Origin: Nostoc sphaeroides
Lineage (GTDB): Bacteria > Cyanobacteriota > Cyanobacteriia > Cyanobacteriales > Nostocaceae
DNA: 64,000 bases
Assembly (NCBI RefSeq): GCF_003443655.1
Contig: NZ_CP031941.1
Span: forward strand, 5,667,001-5,731,000
Reading direction: 5' to 3'
The notes under the pieces are model-generated. The model was not told the origin of the DNA. It ran no database searches and worked only from the letters and a program-made list of their open reading frames with translations. Of this stretch, positions 26,837 to 35,507 are shown in pieces; the stretch's first letter is position 1; the number at the start of each line of letters is the position of its first letter. The position numbers and the translations under genes were made by a program.

Positions 26837-28351
26837 ATGAGAGAAATGCAAGCACTGCGACAAGCTGTCCAAAGTCGTAAGATGGGTGCTTTGTTATTGC
26901 TAGGTTTTGCATCTGGGTTGCCGTTGTTTTTAACAAGTAGAACGTTGCAGTTGTGGATGCAAGATGCCAAAGTTGATATAGGGAAAATTACTTTATTTGG
27001 TCTGCTGGCTTTACCTTATTCCCTAAAATTCTTATGGTCACCTTTATTAGATAGATTTATACCGCCAGTTCTGGGAGGAAGGCGGGGTTGGCTAGTAATC
27101 ACGCAACTGGGATTAGCATTAGCGATCGCACTTCTAGCATTACAACAGCCTGCCCAAAATGACCAAGTACTACAAGTACTGGCAATCAACTGTCTGATCA
27201 TCACTTTTTTAAGTTCCACCCAAGACATTGCCGGTGATGCCTACCGCACGGACATTTTAAATCCCTTAGAATCCAAAACAGGTGCATCAGTTTGGGTTCT
27301 AGGCTATCGTTTAGCCCTGTTTATTACCAGTTCCTTAGCTTTGGTATTAGCAGATCATATCCCTTGGAATGGTGTTTACTTACTCATGGCAGCTTTAATG
27401 GCAGGGAGTATACTGACAACTTTATGGGCACCAGCAGAACCAAAGATCCAAGGCAACACACAAAAAGCTGCACCCCTATCTTTCAAAGATGTCATTTTTC
27501 TGCTATTTATAACTGTGTTAGTAGTTGGATTAATTGGAGGTGTATTTGTCGGCTTTATCTCTCTACCTGTATTCTATTGGCTATTAGCAACTTTGATATT
27601 AGCCTGGATAGTCACATCTTTGTTATTACCGACAGACTTATTAGGTGAGGTAAGAGAAGATAGTCCGCCCCAAAATTTACAAGAAGCAATTTTCCTACCA
27701 TTCAAGGAATTCTTTCACCGATTTGGGCTTCCTCAAGCCAGCGTCATCCTAGTTTTTATCATCCTCTATAAGCTAGGTGATTCTTTGGTGGGAATCACAG
27801 CGAATTTATTTTTGCGGGAAATCAGTTTTACTAAAACTGAGATTGGGGCAATTCAAGCTGGAATGGGCTTTCTAGCGACGACAGTCGGCGTATTAGTCGG
27901 TGGCGTCATTCTGACTAGAATTAACCTCAATCGCAGTCTATGGATATTTGGCATACTGCAATTATTTAGTAACTTGGGTTATTATGCGTTAGCGGTTGCG
28001 GGCAAAGATTATTCGCTTTTAGTGTTGGCAGTGAACATCGAAAACTTCAGTGCTGGATTAGTCACAGTTGCTACAGTTGCATTTTTAATGAACCTTTGTA
28101 ACCACCGCTTTACAACTACTCAGTTTGCTTTATTCTCTAGCTTAATGGCTATTAGTAGAGACGTTCTTTCAGCTCCTGCCGGAGATTGGGCTAAAGCCAC
28201 GGGCTGGCCCTCATTTTTCTTGCTAACCCTAGTAGCAGCCTTACCTGGATTGCTACTCTTACCGTTAGTTGCCCCCTGGAACCCTCAGCCAGTGGCAGTA
28301 TCCAGACCAGGACTTGAGGAAGAAGAAGAGGATATATGGGGAATCAAGTAG
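26837..28351 (+). CDS. AmpG-type MFS permease
   Basis: 504 residues with about 12-14 hydrophobic segments. The start region GALLLLGFASGLPLFLTSRT, then LLALPYSLKFLWSPLLDRF and FLSSTQDIAGDAYRTDIL, are the hallmarks of AmpG permeases (muropeptide/anhydro-sugar uptake for peptidoglycan recycling in the proteobacterial model; role in cyanobacteria not established). The C-terminus ends in an acidic stretch EEEEEDIWG. It overlaps the following gene by 16 bp, indicating an operon. Confidence 0.9.
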   Translation: MREMQALRQAVQSRKMGALLLLGFASGLPLFLTSRTLQLWMQDAKVDIGKITLFGLLALPYSLKFLWSPLLDRFIPPVLGGRRGWLVITQLGLALAIALLALQQPAQNDQVLQVLAINCLIITFLSSTQDIAGDAYRTDILNPLESKTGASVWVLGYRLALFITSSLALVLADHIPWNGVYLLMAALMAGSILTTLWAPAEPKIQGNTQKAAPLSFKDVIFLLFITVLVVGLIGGVFVGFISLPVFYWLLATLILAWIVTSLLLPTDLLGEVREDSPPQNLQEAIFLPFKEFFHRFGLPQASVILVFIILYKLGDSLVGITANLFLREISFTKTEIGAIQAGMGFLATTVGVLVGGVILTRINLNRSLWIFGILQLFSNLGYYALAVAGKDYSLLVLAVNIENFSAGLVTVATVAFLMNLCNHRFTTTQFALFSSLMAISRDVLSAPAGDWAKATGWPSFFLLTLVAALPGLLLLPLVAPWNPQPVAVSRPGLEEEEEDIWGIK

Positions 28352-28743
28352 TTATTGCTGTCGGCACATTTATTCTCTTACTCACTGGTTTATTACTTGG
28401 GTATGTTCTCTCACAGTTAGTTCTAGGATATCTACCATTTAACCTCCTAACTTTTTTTGGAACACTCAGCCTAATTTTAATTTTTGGTACACTTTATTAC
28501 GTTTTATTTTGGCAGTTGCGGAGAGATCAGTCCCGGCCATCAACTATAAATCAAGGGATACCAAACCAGGTAGACGATGGTGGATCTGATAGCTATCTCA
28601 AAAACAGGCTAATCGCTAAATTATCCGGTGACACTGCGGCAGCCGAACGGTTAATTGAACAGGCAAAGGAGACTTATCCTGGGATGCCGGAGAATTGGTA
28701 TTGCGAAAGAGTACTCGATGACTTAGAGCGCGATCGCCAATAG
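28336..28743 (+). CDS. Conserved cyanobacterial membrane protein, unknown function
   Basis: 135 residues overlapping the AmpG stop. Two N-terminal hydrophobic segments (about 5-30 and 36-58) are followed by a soluble tail with KNRLIAKLSGDTAAAERLIE and a YPGMPENWYCERVLDDLERD end. The tail resembles short helical modules in cyanobacterial membrane proteins. No characterised homologue comes to mind. Translational coupling to AmpG suggests functional linkage in the cell envelope. Confidence 0.75.
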   Translation: MGNQVVIAVGTFILLLTGLLLGYVLSQLVLGYLPFNLLTFFGTLSLILIFGTLYYVLFWQLRRDQSRPSTINQGIPNQVDDGGSDSYLKNRLIAKLSGDTAAAERLIEQAKETYPGMPENWYCERVLDDLERDRQ

Positions 28744-28907
28744 TGGAAGCAGGGAGATGAGGGAGCAGGGGAGCAGGAGAAGAATAACAATGCCCCATTC
28801 CCTAGTCCCCATTTCCATGCACAGAAAATTGCTAAAATAAATCAAGAATACTTCACAAATCTTCAGCTAGGTTCTCATAAAAGTTCCTAGCTTCTTGCAA
28901 TTAAAAT

Positions 28908-29096
28908 ATGGCTATTTTTCGTCAATACATCGCCCCACTGCTTGCAGTATTAGTATTTTTATTTGCCCTAGTGGCAGTCAGCGCCCGGATCTTTTTACCC
29001 TCCGATATGGCAGCACCCGCACCAATTGAAGAGGTAGGGGTAAGTTTTCAACCTAATCCAAGTGATTTACCACCAGCAGCACACAACGCGAGCTAG
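28908..29096 (+). CDS. Small single-span membrane protein
   Basis: 62 residues: one membrane helix (PLLAVLVFLFALVAVSARIF, about 10-29) and a short proline-rich tail (DMAAPAPIEEVG). The ATG follows a plausible leader and the gene ends 21 bp before the acetyltransferase start, in the same direction. No known function. Small Cys-free proteins like this are conserved in cyanobacteria, which supports it being real. Confidence 0.6.
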   Translation: MAIFRQYIAPLLAVLVFLFALVAVSARIFLPSDMAAPAPIEEVGVSFQPNPSDLPPAAHNAS

Positions 29097-29117
29097 CTAA
29101 GTCAATAAACTTTATAA

Positions 29118-29669
29118 GTGTCTGAGCAACTACTAGCTGGATATATTATTCGCCGTGGCTCTACTTTGGAGCGATCGCTGTTGCTTAAATTCATGCAGCG
29201 AACTTACGAGGATCTCTTTCCCAATGAGGATTTCTCCCACCTAGAGCAAACAGTTAAACAATACTTTTCTAGTAATACCCCCTTGTGGTGGGTAGAAGAA
29301 GAGGAGCAGGGAGCAGGGAGCAGGGAGCAGGGGGAGCAGGGGAGGCAGAACTATTGCCCCATTCCCAATGCCCAATTCCCAATGCCCAATTCCCCCATAG
29401 CCTGCCTCTGGGTGGGCAATGCCATAGATCAAGTGCAAGGTAATCGTCATGCTCATATTTTTATCCTCTACGTTGTACCAGAACATCGGCGACGGGGTAT
29501 TGGTACAGCCTTAATGCAATATGTGGAAAATTGGGCTATTCAAAGAGGCGATCGCCAGATTGGATTACAAGTGTTTCAATCTAACAAACCCGCATTAAAT
29601 CTTTACAATCAGTTAGGTTATCAAACCCAATCCCTGTGGATGGTAAAATTCCTGAGTGCGGAAAAATAA
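29118..29669 (+). CDS. GNAT family N-acetyltransferase carrying a repeat-derived insert
   Basis: 183 residues from a GTG start. The acetyl-CoA motif is VVPEHRRRGIGTALMQYVEN (about 117-136) and the C-terminal GLQVFQSNKPALNLYNQLGY is the usual RimI-like end. Residues about 61-93 (EEEQGAGSREQGEQ and then NAQFPMPNSP) are encoded by intergenic-type repeats inserted in frame between two core strands. Without the insert the protein would be about 150 residues, the normal size. Activity with the insert is uncertain. Confidence 0.85.
   Translation: MSEQLLAGYIIRRGSTLERSLLLKFMQRTYEDLFPNEDFSHLEQTVKQYFSSNTPLWWVEEEEQGAGSREQGEQGRQNYCPIPNAQFPMPNSPIACLWVGNAIDQVQGNRHAHIFILYVVPEHRRRGIGTALMQYVENWAIQRGDRQIGLQVFQSNKPALNLYNQLGYQTQSLWMVKFLSAEK
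29299..29398. repeat. GAGCAGG / CCCAATGCCCAATT repeats inside the acetyltransferase gene
   Basis: Four to five GAGCAGG heptamers are followed by CCCAATGCCCAATTCCCAAT-type repeats, all in frame. The same repeats are intergenic elsewhere in this window (28747-28815, 5870-5925). Confidence 0.85.
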
Positions 29670-29748
29670 ATTATAGGAAAGCAATAACATACTTAAGCCT
29701 CTGAGTTATGGATTTTCTCGTTTGGATAAAACTCAACGAGAATAAAGC

Positions 29749-29839
29749 AGGACTTACGCAAAAATTGCCGAAAAGCTTAATTTATCGAACCGCCAAGACG
29801 CCAAGAACGCCAAGAATTCGTAGAGTGTGCGTAAGTCCT
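29749..29839. mobile_element. Small MITE with AGGACTTACGCA ends
   Basis: AGGACTTACGCA (29749-29760) is mirrored exactly by TGCGTAAGTCCT (29828-29839). The 91-bp element includes a CGCCAAGACGCCAAGAACGCC tandem core. It is a non-coding dispersed cyanobacterial repeat by its look; only one copy is in this window. Confidence 0.75.
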
Positions 29840-29895
29840 ATAAAGGAAAGTGTATAATTACGCAACTAATACTTATAAAGCTTTAACTTATTGAC

Positions 29896-29920
29896 GCGGG
29901 GGATTATGTGTTAATCCCGC
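29896..29920. promoter_or_regulatory. Hairpin in the leader of the HEAT-repeat gene
   Basis: GCGGGGGATTA and TTAATCCCGC pair around TGTG, followed by AAAGGGATTGAAAT just before the start codon. The GGGATTGAAA tail recalls cyanobacterial CRISPR repeat ends, but only one unit exists, so a CRISPR call is not justified. Confidence 0.4.
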
Positions 29921-29940
29921 AAAGGGATTGAAATGAAATT

Positions 29941-30699
29941 ATGTATGACGAAGACGATCTAAGCCTACTAGATATTGAGGAGGAGCTAGAAAGCCCCCTA
30001 GATAAAATAGAGCCGCTAACTGCCGAATCAGTTGTGGCAAAACCAGATCCAGAAGTGATGCTAGCCCTGCTGGAAAATCCCCAGGCCCAGCAAAGAATGT
30101 TAGCAGCGCGTGCTTTTTGTGATATAGAAGATGCGCGTGCTACCCCGCATCTGATTCGCCTGTTAAGTGATACCTGTCCCTTAGTGCGGGTGAGTGCAGC
30201 CTATGGCCTCGGACGCAATCCTAGTTCAGAGGCAGTGAATCCGTTAATTGCTCAACTAAACAGTGATTGGAACGGCTATGTGCGTAAAGGCGTTGTTTGG
30301 GCTTTAGGAAACTGTCGCGATCGCCGTTCTTTACCGCCCCTAGCAGATGCCCTCAGAAGTGACATTTCCGCAGTGCGTTTGTGGGCTGCTAGCGCCTTAG
30401 CACAAATGGCAGAAGTGGGTTATGAAGCAGTTATAGGGGCAATACCACCATTAATTGAAGCCTTAGTCAAAGATCCCGTAGCAGCAGTGCGGAGTAACAG
30501 TGCTTGGGCAATTGGTCAACTGTGCCGCGAACTGCCTTCTAATGTAATTTATGCCACAGCGATCGACGCCTTAATTCAAGCCTTTGCTGAAGACCAAGAT
30601 TTAGGAGTCCGGGCAGACGCCAAAGCCTCACTGTTAGGAGTGGGTGATCCCCGTGGTTTACAGCTGATTGAAACCTTGGAACAAGAAGGATGGTTTTAA
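29941..30699 (+). CDS. HEAT-repeat protein (PBS lyase-like repeats)
   Basis: 252 residues. After an acidic N-terminus (MYDEDDLSLLDIEEELES) come at least five repeats of about 31 residues, each with a pattern like A-x-x-AL-x-D-x-x-x-x-VR-x-x-A-x-x-ALG: DTCPLVRVSAAYGLGRN, DWNGYVRKGVVWALGN, DISAVRLWAASALAQM, DPVAAVRSNSAWAIGQL, DQDLGVRADAKASLLG. Such repeats serve protein binding and occur in phycobilin lyases. The catalytic identity of a lyase is not evident and there are no phycobilisome genes nearby, so I call it only a scaffold-type protein. Confidence 0.85.
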   Translation: MYDEDDLSLLDIEEELESPLDKIEPLTAESVVAKPDPEVMLALLENPQAQQRMLAARAFCDIEDARATPHLIRLLSDTCPLVRVSAAYGLGRNPSSEAVNPLIAQLNSDWNGYVRKGVVWALGNCRDRRSLPPLADALRSDISAVRLWAASALAQMAEVGYEAVIGAIPPLIEALVKDPVAAVRSNSAWAIGQLCRELPSNVIYATAIDALIQAFAEDQDLGVRADAKASLLGVGDPRGLQLIETLEQEGWF

Positions 30700-30739
30700 C
30701 GAACTTTGGGGGTTTAAGTCCCCAGCAAGACAGGCAGCG

Positions 30740-30775
30740 CGTTTTGTGTCGGGGTATAAATCCCCGTCACAAAAC
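30740..30775 (+). terminator. Hairpin downstream of the HEAT-repeat gene
   Basis: CGTTTTGTGTCGGGG and CCCCGTCACAAAACG pair almost fully around TATAAAT. It sits 41 bp after the stop. There is no T-run, so termination is not certain; similar GTTTTGTGT text occurs at about 47.54 kb, so it may be a repeat. Confidence 0.5.
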
Positions 30776-30833
30776 GTAATTGCGAATTGCGAATTGCGAA
30801 TTGTTTTAATCTGGGCATTGGGCATGGGGTATT

Positions 30834-31033
30834 AGGGAACTCCAAAAAATAAATTATTCCACATTAAAGTCGTTGACTGTTGACTGTTGACTGTTGACTG
30901 TTGACTGTTGACTGTTGACTGTTGACTGTTGACTGTTGACTGTTGACTGTTGACTGTTGACTGAAAACTCGTGAACCGTCAACGGTCAACAGTGAACAAT
31001 AGCAATGGAATATTTTTTTACTTGGAAGTCCCT
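30834..31033. mobile_element. MITE-like element with 13 GTTGACT heptamers
   Basis: Second copy of the element at 26315-26493: same ends (AGGGAACTCC..., ...GGAAGTCCCT), same core text after the heptamers, but exactly 13 GTTGACT units (30872-30962). It is flanked by CTAACTCCTAACTC heptamers up to 31085. No gene lies in 30700-31108. Confidence 0.8.
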
Positions 31034-31108
31034 TAATCACTTGAATCCTAACTCCTAACTCCTAACTCCCAACTCCTAACTCTTAACTCAGCCCTTACAA
31101 ACTTTCAG

Positions 31109-31501
31109 CTACGGTTTGAGCAAATTTAAATCATAGGGGCGTTCCGTATCATCTTCGCCCAAATATTCACCATTTTGAATTTCCAGAATAATTAACGGAA
31201 TCTGTCCAGGATTTTCTACCTTATGTAGAGTTGCTGCGGGAACATAAGTTGATTCGTTTCGATTCAGTAATATTTCTGCATCGCCACAAGTTACCTTGGC
31301 TACACCAGAGACTACAACCCAATGTTCATTGCGGTGATAATGAATTTGTGGTTTAATTCCGTGCCTGGGCTTAATTTCAAGACGACTAATTCTATAGGTT
31401 TCTCCCTCCTCGATCACCTCTACTTCACCCCAGTATCGTGTACCTGAATGTGGAGACAATTCGTTGATATTTGACTGAGTATTATTGTCATTCTGAGCCA
31501 T
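31109..31501 (-). CDS. Cupin domain protein, mannose-6-phosphate isomerase C-terminal type
   Basis: 130 residues from ATG 31501 (MAQNDNNTQSNINELS); an upstream start at 31552 would begin inside a transposon end. The cupin motif is IHYHRNEHWVVVSG (metal-binding HYH..E) and the second motif is STYVPAATLHKVENPG. It matches the stand-alone type II phosphomannose isomerase/GDP-mannose pyrophosphorylase C-terminal cupin common in cyanobacteria. A role in sugar nucleotide metabolism is family knowledge; no partner genes are adjacent. Confidence 0.85.
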   Translation of the reverse strand: MAQNDNNTQSNINELSPHSGTRYWGEVEVIEEGETYRISRLEIKPRHGIKPQIHYHRNEHWVVVSGVAKVTCGDAEILLNRNESTYVPAATLHKVENPGQIPLIILEIQNGEYLGEDDTERPYDLNLLKP

Positions 31502-31539
31502 AACTAATTTTTCAACCAGATAATTATGAGTATTTTTAA

Positions 31540-31675
31540 TTGACACTCCCACCCCTTGAAGGGGTGGGATTCTTGGTTCAGCGAATCAACTTGTCTAATG
31601 AGGTTGCCTCAATTAGATAGAGGTCGTTTTCTCCCCAAGCGTAATGAGTTTCGCTATGCCCTATGACCCCTGGTA
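31540..31675 (-). pseudogene. IS200/IS605 right end with tnpB 3' remnant
   Basis: The minus strand reads GHSETHYAWGENDLYLIEAT and then SLDKLIR before a stop at 31580-31578; this is a TnpB C-terminal tail (compare ENDLYLG in the tnpB at 62.4 kb). Downstream come CCCACCCCTTCAAGGGGTGGG (a hairpin) and the terminus TGTCAA, the same right-end layout as at 38.15 and 62.35 kb. The rest of the element is gone. Confidence 0.75.
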
Positions 31676-31728
31676 ATGGATTCTATCCTTAATTTCTTAA
31701 TTATGAATTATGAATTATGAATTATGAA

Positions 31729-33087
31729 TTATTTACTCCCCGTATACTGAATCCGATAAATCCGATTATTGGCTTCTTCTGTTAATAGTAGACTGCCATC
31801 TGGTAACACGAGTAAACCTACAGGTCGTCCCCAAGTGGTTGGTACAGAAGGATTTAGCAAAAATCCTGTGAGAAAGTCTTCGTAGTAGCCAAGCGATCGC
31901 CCTTTAGCATCGAAGGGAACAAATACAATTTTATAACCAGTGCCGCGATCGCGGTTCCAAGAACCACGAAAAGCAACAAAAGCACCGTTCCGGTATTTTT
32001 CTGGAAACGTTTTCCCATCATAAAACTGCAAACCCAATGCTGCTGAGTGCGCCTGGAACAGCACATCTGGCGTTTGGGTACGGGCTGCTAAGTCGGGGCG
32101 TTTACTTTTGCCATCTGTCTTTTGGCGCGGATCTAAGTTGTTTGGTGTCAAATAAGCATAAGGCCAGCCGTAAAATGCCCCCTGCTTAACGCGTGTCAGA
32201 TAATCTGGAACCAACTCATCACCGATTCCATCGCGTTCGTTGATAGTGGCGTAAAGTTCCTTAGTGACAGGATGAAAGTCTAAACCAACAGGATTACGCA
32301 AGCCGGAAGCAAAAGTTTGCTGCTGGGAACCATCTAAATTCATCACCTGTACTGAAGCCCGTGGTAGAGGTTCTTCATCGACATTGGTTCCTGAACCAAC
32401 AGAAACATATAATTTATTGCGATCGGGCGAGACAACAACATTGCGCGTCCAATGGTTGTTATAACCTTGAGCAGGCAAGTCGGCGATTTTTTCTGCCTTG
32501 TCTGTAATTTTATTTTGGCCTTTGGTATAGGGAAAACGTAGTACAGCATCTGTGTTCCCCAGAAAAAAGGAATTACCAGCAAAAGCCATACCAAAAGGTC
32601 TATTGAGTCCGTTGTCCCTACTAGCAAAGGTTTCTTGAACGTCGGCTACGCCATCACCATTGCTATCACGTAACAGACGAATGCGGTTTTGCCCGGTTTC
32701 AGTCACCAAGACATCACCACTGGGGGTTAAAGCTAACCAGCGTGGAGCATCTAAACTTTCTGCAAAGACGTTAACCCTAAAGCCTGGTGGTACACGCAGC
32801 ACCGGATTTTGGGGAATAGGCACAACCTCAGGTCGCTTAGAGGCACTTTCTGTTGCGAAGGGTGCTGGTAAATTCTTCAGATTGATGCGGATGGGACTAG
32901 GTGAAAGTGCTTCAGTTCGGACAATATTTTTTGGCTGTGTAGGATTCTGTGTAAGTTGAGCAGAAGGTACAGGTTTTTGTGGTGTGGGATTATCTGAGGA
33001 AGCGCGAGTCTGGTTACAGCCTGCTACCAAGGTCAATAAAAAAACTGGCAGCAAGAAACGCGCAAAGACTTTCATGGCAGTAGACAC
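31729..33087 (-). CDS. PQQ-type sugar/sorbosone dehydrogenase-like lipoprotein
   Basis: 452 residues. Lipoprotein signal peptide LLPVFLLTLVAGC with the lipobox Cys at about residue 24. A proline/threonine-rich linker leads to a six-bladed beta-propeller starting near LRVPPGFRVNVFAESLDAPR, with NNHWTRNVVVSPDRNKLYVS, SGLRNPVGLDFHPVTKELYA and a C-terminal RPVGLLVLPDGSLLLTEE. This matches the L-sorbosone/glucose dehydrogenase family (PQQ-dependent in characterised members). Substrate and PQQ supply are unknown in this organism. Confidence 0.85.
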   Translation of the reverse strand: MSTAMKVFARFLLPVFLLTLVAGCNQTRASSDNPTPQKPVPSAQLTQNPTQPKNIVRTEALSPSPIRINLKNLPAPFATESASKRPEVVPIPQNPVLRVPPGFRVNVFAESLDAPRWLALTPSGDVLVTETGQNRIRLLRDSNGDGVADVQETFASRDNGLNRPFGMAFAGNSFFLGNTDAVLRFPYTKGQNKITDKAEKIADLPAQGYNNHWTRNVVVSPDRNKLYVSVGSGTNVDEEPLPRASVQVMNLDGSQQQTFASGLRNPVGLDFHPVTKELYATINERDGIGDELVPDYLTRVKQGAFYGWPYAYLTPNNLDPRQKTDGKSKRPDLAARTQTPDVLFQAHSAALGLQFYDGKTFPEKYRNGAFVAFRGSWNRDRGTGYKIVFVPFDAKGRSLGYYEDFLTGFLLNPSVPTTWGRPVGLLVLPDGSLLLTEEANNRIYRIQYTGSK

Positions 33088-33238
33088 TATGACACAATTT
33101 TCTTACTTTAGACTTGAGACTTAATAATTGTCGCCAGTCTAAAGTCCGATTTTTCTAACTTACTTACCTTATTCAGGTACTGGCTAATGGGCTTGTCCTA
33201 AGTTGCCAATAATATTGACAAACCTACACTTATATTGA

Positions 33239-34066
33239 CAAAGTGATTCTTTCTCTAGATTCTTTAGTAAAAAAGGTGGATATCCAAACTTTAAAAAGAA
33301 GGGACACCACGATTCTTTTACTATTGATGCTGGTGGAAAACCTATTCCTGTTGGTGGGAAGTCAATAAAGCTACCGACAATTGGATGGGTAAGAACTTAT
33401 GAAGGTTTACCTCATACGACTTGTAAATCAATCACTATATCTAGGACTGCTGATAGTTGGTTTATTGCTTTCGCTTCTGAACAAGAATACGAATCGACGA
33501 TTAAACAACACGAGATCGTGGGAGTTGATTTAGGTGTTAAAGAACTGGCTACACTCTCTACTGGTAAAGTCTTTCCTAACCCAAAACACTACAAAACTAA
33601 TCTAGAAAAACTGAGAAGATTATCTAGAAATTTTTCTAGAAAAGTAAATGTTTCTGAAAATAAGCATAAAGCCAAATTAAAGTTAGCTAAACATCACGCT
33701 AAGGTAGCCAATCTCAGAATTGATACTCTTCATAAAATAACTACTTATCTTTGCAAAAACCACGCGAAAGTAGTTATTGAAGACCTTGCTGTGGCTAATA
33801 TGGTTAAAAATCATAAGTTAGCCCAAGTAATATCAGATTGTGGATTTGGTGAGTTGAGAAGACAACTAGAATATAAAGCTAAAAAGTTTGGTTGTGAAAT
33901 AATAATTGCTGATCGTTGGTATCCCTCTTCTAAAACTTGTTCTAATTGTGGTCATATCCAAGATATGCCACTAAAAGAAAGAATTTATAACTGTCAAAGT
34001 TGTAATTTTATACTAGATCGCGATCTAAACGCAGCAATTAATTTATCAAGGTTGGCTAAACCTTGA
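33239..34066 (+). pseudogene. TnpB (IS200/IS605 orfB), N-terminally truncated
   Basis: The frame is open from 33239 and reads GGYPNFKKKGHHDSFTID, KLPTIGWVRTYEGLP, then GVDLGVKELATL (first catalytic Asp), VVIEDLAVANMVKNHKLA (catalytic Glu) and CSNCGHIQDM...CQSC...LDRDLNAAINL (zinc finger and third Asp). About 80-100 N-terminal residues are missing and no start codon is in place; a GTG at 33518 gives only the C-terminal half. No tnpA partner or clear right end is seen. Catalytic residues survive, but without the N-terminus guide-RNA binding is unlikely. Confidence 0.85.
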
Positions 34067-34190
34067 AAGCTTACCGAGGGATAACCGCTCCCATGCTCCC
34101 GTTGAAGTAAGAAATAAATGTCTAGACTTGTCTAGTGTTTATATAGCAGAAAATCATTTACTCCCCCATTCCTAATTCCCAATATTCATC

Positions 34191-34306
34191 TATATATAGC
34201 GTTTCCCGGCAAGCGTGACGTACACTCGTAGGGGCACGGCAGTGCCGTGCCCCTACACCTTGCGATATAATTTTGTACCTCATTTGAATGGGAACCGCTA
34301 TATATA
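34191..34306. mobile_element. MITE with TATATAGCG ends and a strong internal palindrome
   Basis: TATATATAGCGTTTCCC (34191-34207) faces GGGAACCGCTATATATA (34290-34306) with one mismatch. In the middle GTAGGGGCACGGC and GCCGTGCCCCTAC form a perfect 13-bp stem with a 3-nt loop (34228-34256). It ends 5 bp from the stop codon of the following minus-strand gene and may serve as its terminator. The remaining 34067-34190 holds no gene. Confidence 0.75.
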
Positions 34307-34310
34307 AGCA

Positions 34311-35507
34311 TTAATTAGTCAATAAAAATTTTTCAAATTCTGCTGCTGGCAATGGACGACTGAATAAAAAGCCTTGCATAGAATTACAGTTGTGTTGGCG
34401 TAAAAAATCCAGTTCTGCTTCTGTTTCTACACCTTCAGCAACTACATGTAAATTGAGATTGTGAGCCATTTGAATTAATGCCTTAGTAATGGCTGATTTT
34501 TGTGGATCATTAGCAACATTATGGATAAAGTAGCGGTCTATTTTTAATGTGTTAATTGGAAAATTTTTCAGATAAATTAAAGAAGAGTAGCCCGTACCAA
34601 AATCATCGAGCGCAATTTTTACACCCAACGATCGCAATTGGTTCATAGTAGCGATCGCACTATTTACATCTTGCATAATCATACTTTCAGTGAGTTCTAA
34701 CTCTAAGTAATGTGGTTCCAAACCATTAATATCTATAAATTTGACTATTTTCTCAATCAAACCTGGCTGATTAAATTCAATTGCTGACACATTCACAGCA
34801 AGAATTAGGGGATAAATTCCAACATCACGCCAGCTTTTTATTTGTTTACACACCTTTTTTAATACCCATTTGCCAAGCGGAACAATTAAACCTGTAGACT
34901 CAGCTAACGGAATAAATTCTGTTGGGTAAACCAGCCCAAGTTCTGGACTTTGCCAACGCAATAAACTTTCAGCCGCTACTATTTTTCCAGAAGCAATATC
35001 GACTATTGGTTGATAATAAATTTTAAATTCCTCAAAATCATGTTGTTTGATAGCTCGATGTAAGCTAATTTCTAATAGCTGCATCTTTGGAGACAATTTG
35101 TTAATTACAGTTTGAGGAGATAAATACCTTTTTAAAGTAGCGTGCTTTTCCAATCTATTCATGATGGCACTTAATAACTCAGCACGAGTGAAAGGCTTAG
35201 TTATATAGTCATCAGCACCCATATTCATACCTTGGCGGAAATCAGACTTTGCTGATTTTGCAGTAAGAAAAATAAAGGGAACTGTTGCCGTTGATGGATC
35301 TTGACGTAACGCTGTTAGTACGCCATAACCATCAAGTTGTGGCATCATCATATCACAGAGAATTAAATCGGGAACTTCAGAAATAGCCAAATGTATCCCG
35401 ATTCTGCCATTAGCCGCAGCAATGGTTTCAAAATCCTCAGCTTCTAACAGATCCAAAATGTTTTCACGAACTGCTTCTTCATCTTCTATTATTAGAATTT
35501 TGGGCAT
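34311..35507 (-). CDS. Response regulator with EAL c-di-GMP phosphodiesterase domain
   Basis: 398 residues. Receiver domain 1-120: acidic pair in IIEDEEAV, phospho-acceptor Asp in LILCDMMMPQ (about residue 53), Lys in FLTAKSAK. EAL domain from about 160 to the end: the signature is ESLLRW instead of EALLRW, with ELTESMIMQ, ALDDFGTGYSSLIYLKNFPI, KIDRYFI and VAEGVETEAEL all present, so metal-binding residues look intact. It should hydrolyse c-di-GMP under control of an unknown histidine kinase. It stands alone; a PAS fragment of a sensor kinase lies 340 bp upstream on the same strand. Confidence 0.92.
   Translation of the reverse strand: MPKILIIEDEEAVRENILDLLEAEDFETIAAANGRIGIHLAISEVPDLILCDMMMPQLDGYGVLTALRQDPSTATVPFIFLTAKSAKSDFRQGMNMGADDYITKPFTRAELLSAIMNRLEKHATLKRYLSPQTVINKLSPKMQLLEISLHRAIKQHDFEEFKIYYQPIVDIASGKIVAAESLLRWQSPELGLVYPTEFIPLAESTGLIVPLGKWVLKKVCKQIKSWRDVGIYPLILAVNVSAIEFNQPGLIEKIVKFIDINGLEPHYLELELTESMIMQDVNSAIATMNQLRSLGVKIALDDFGTGYSSLIYLKNFPINTLKIDRYFIHNVANDPQKSAITKALIQMAHNLNLHVVAEGVETEAELDFLRQHNCNSMQGFLFSRPLPAAEFEKFLLTN

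Noticed and set aside
29905-29935. CRISPR-repeat-like text (GGGATTGAAAT) before the HEAT gene
   Set aside because: Only a single unit, no second repeat or spacer, no cas genes in the window.
31502-31552. Upstream start for the cupin gene
   Set aside because: The extra 17 residues would be encoded by the edge of an IS605 right end; ATG 31501 fits better.
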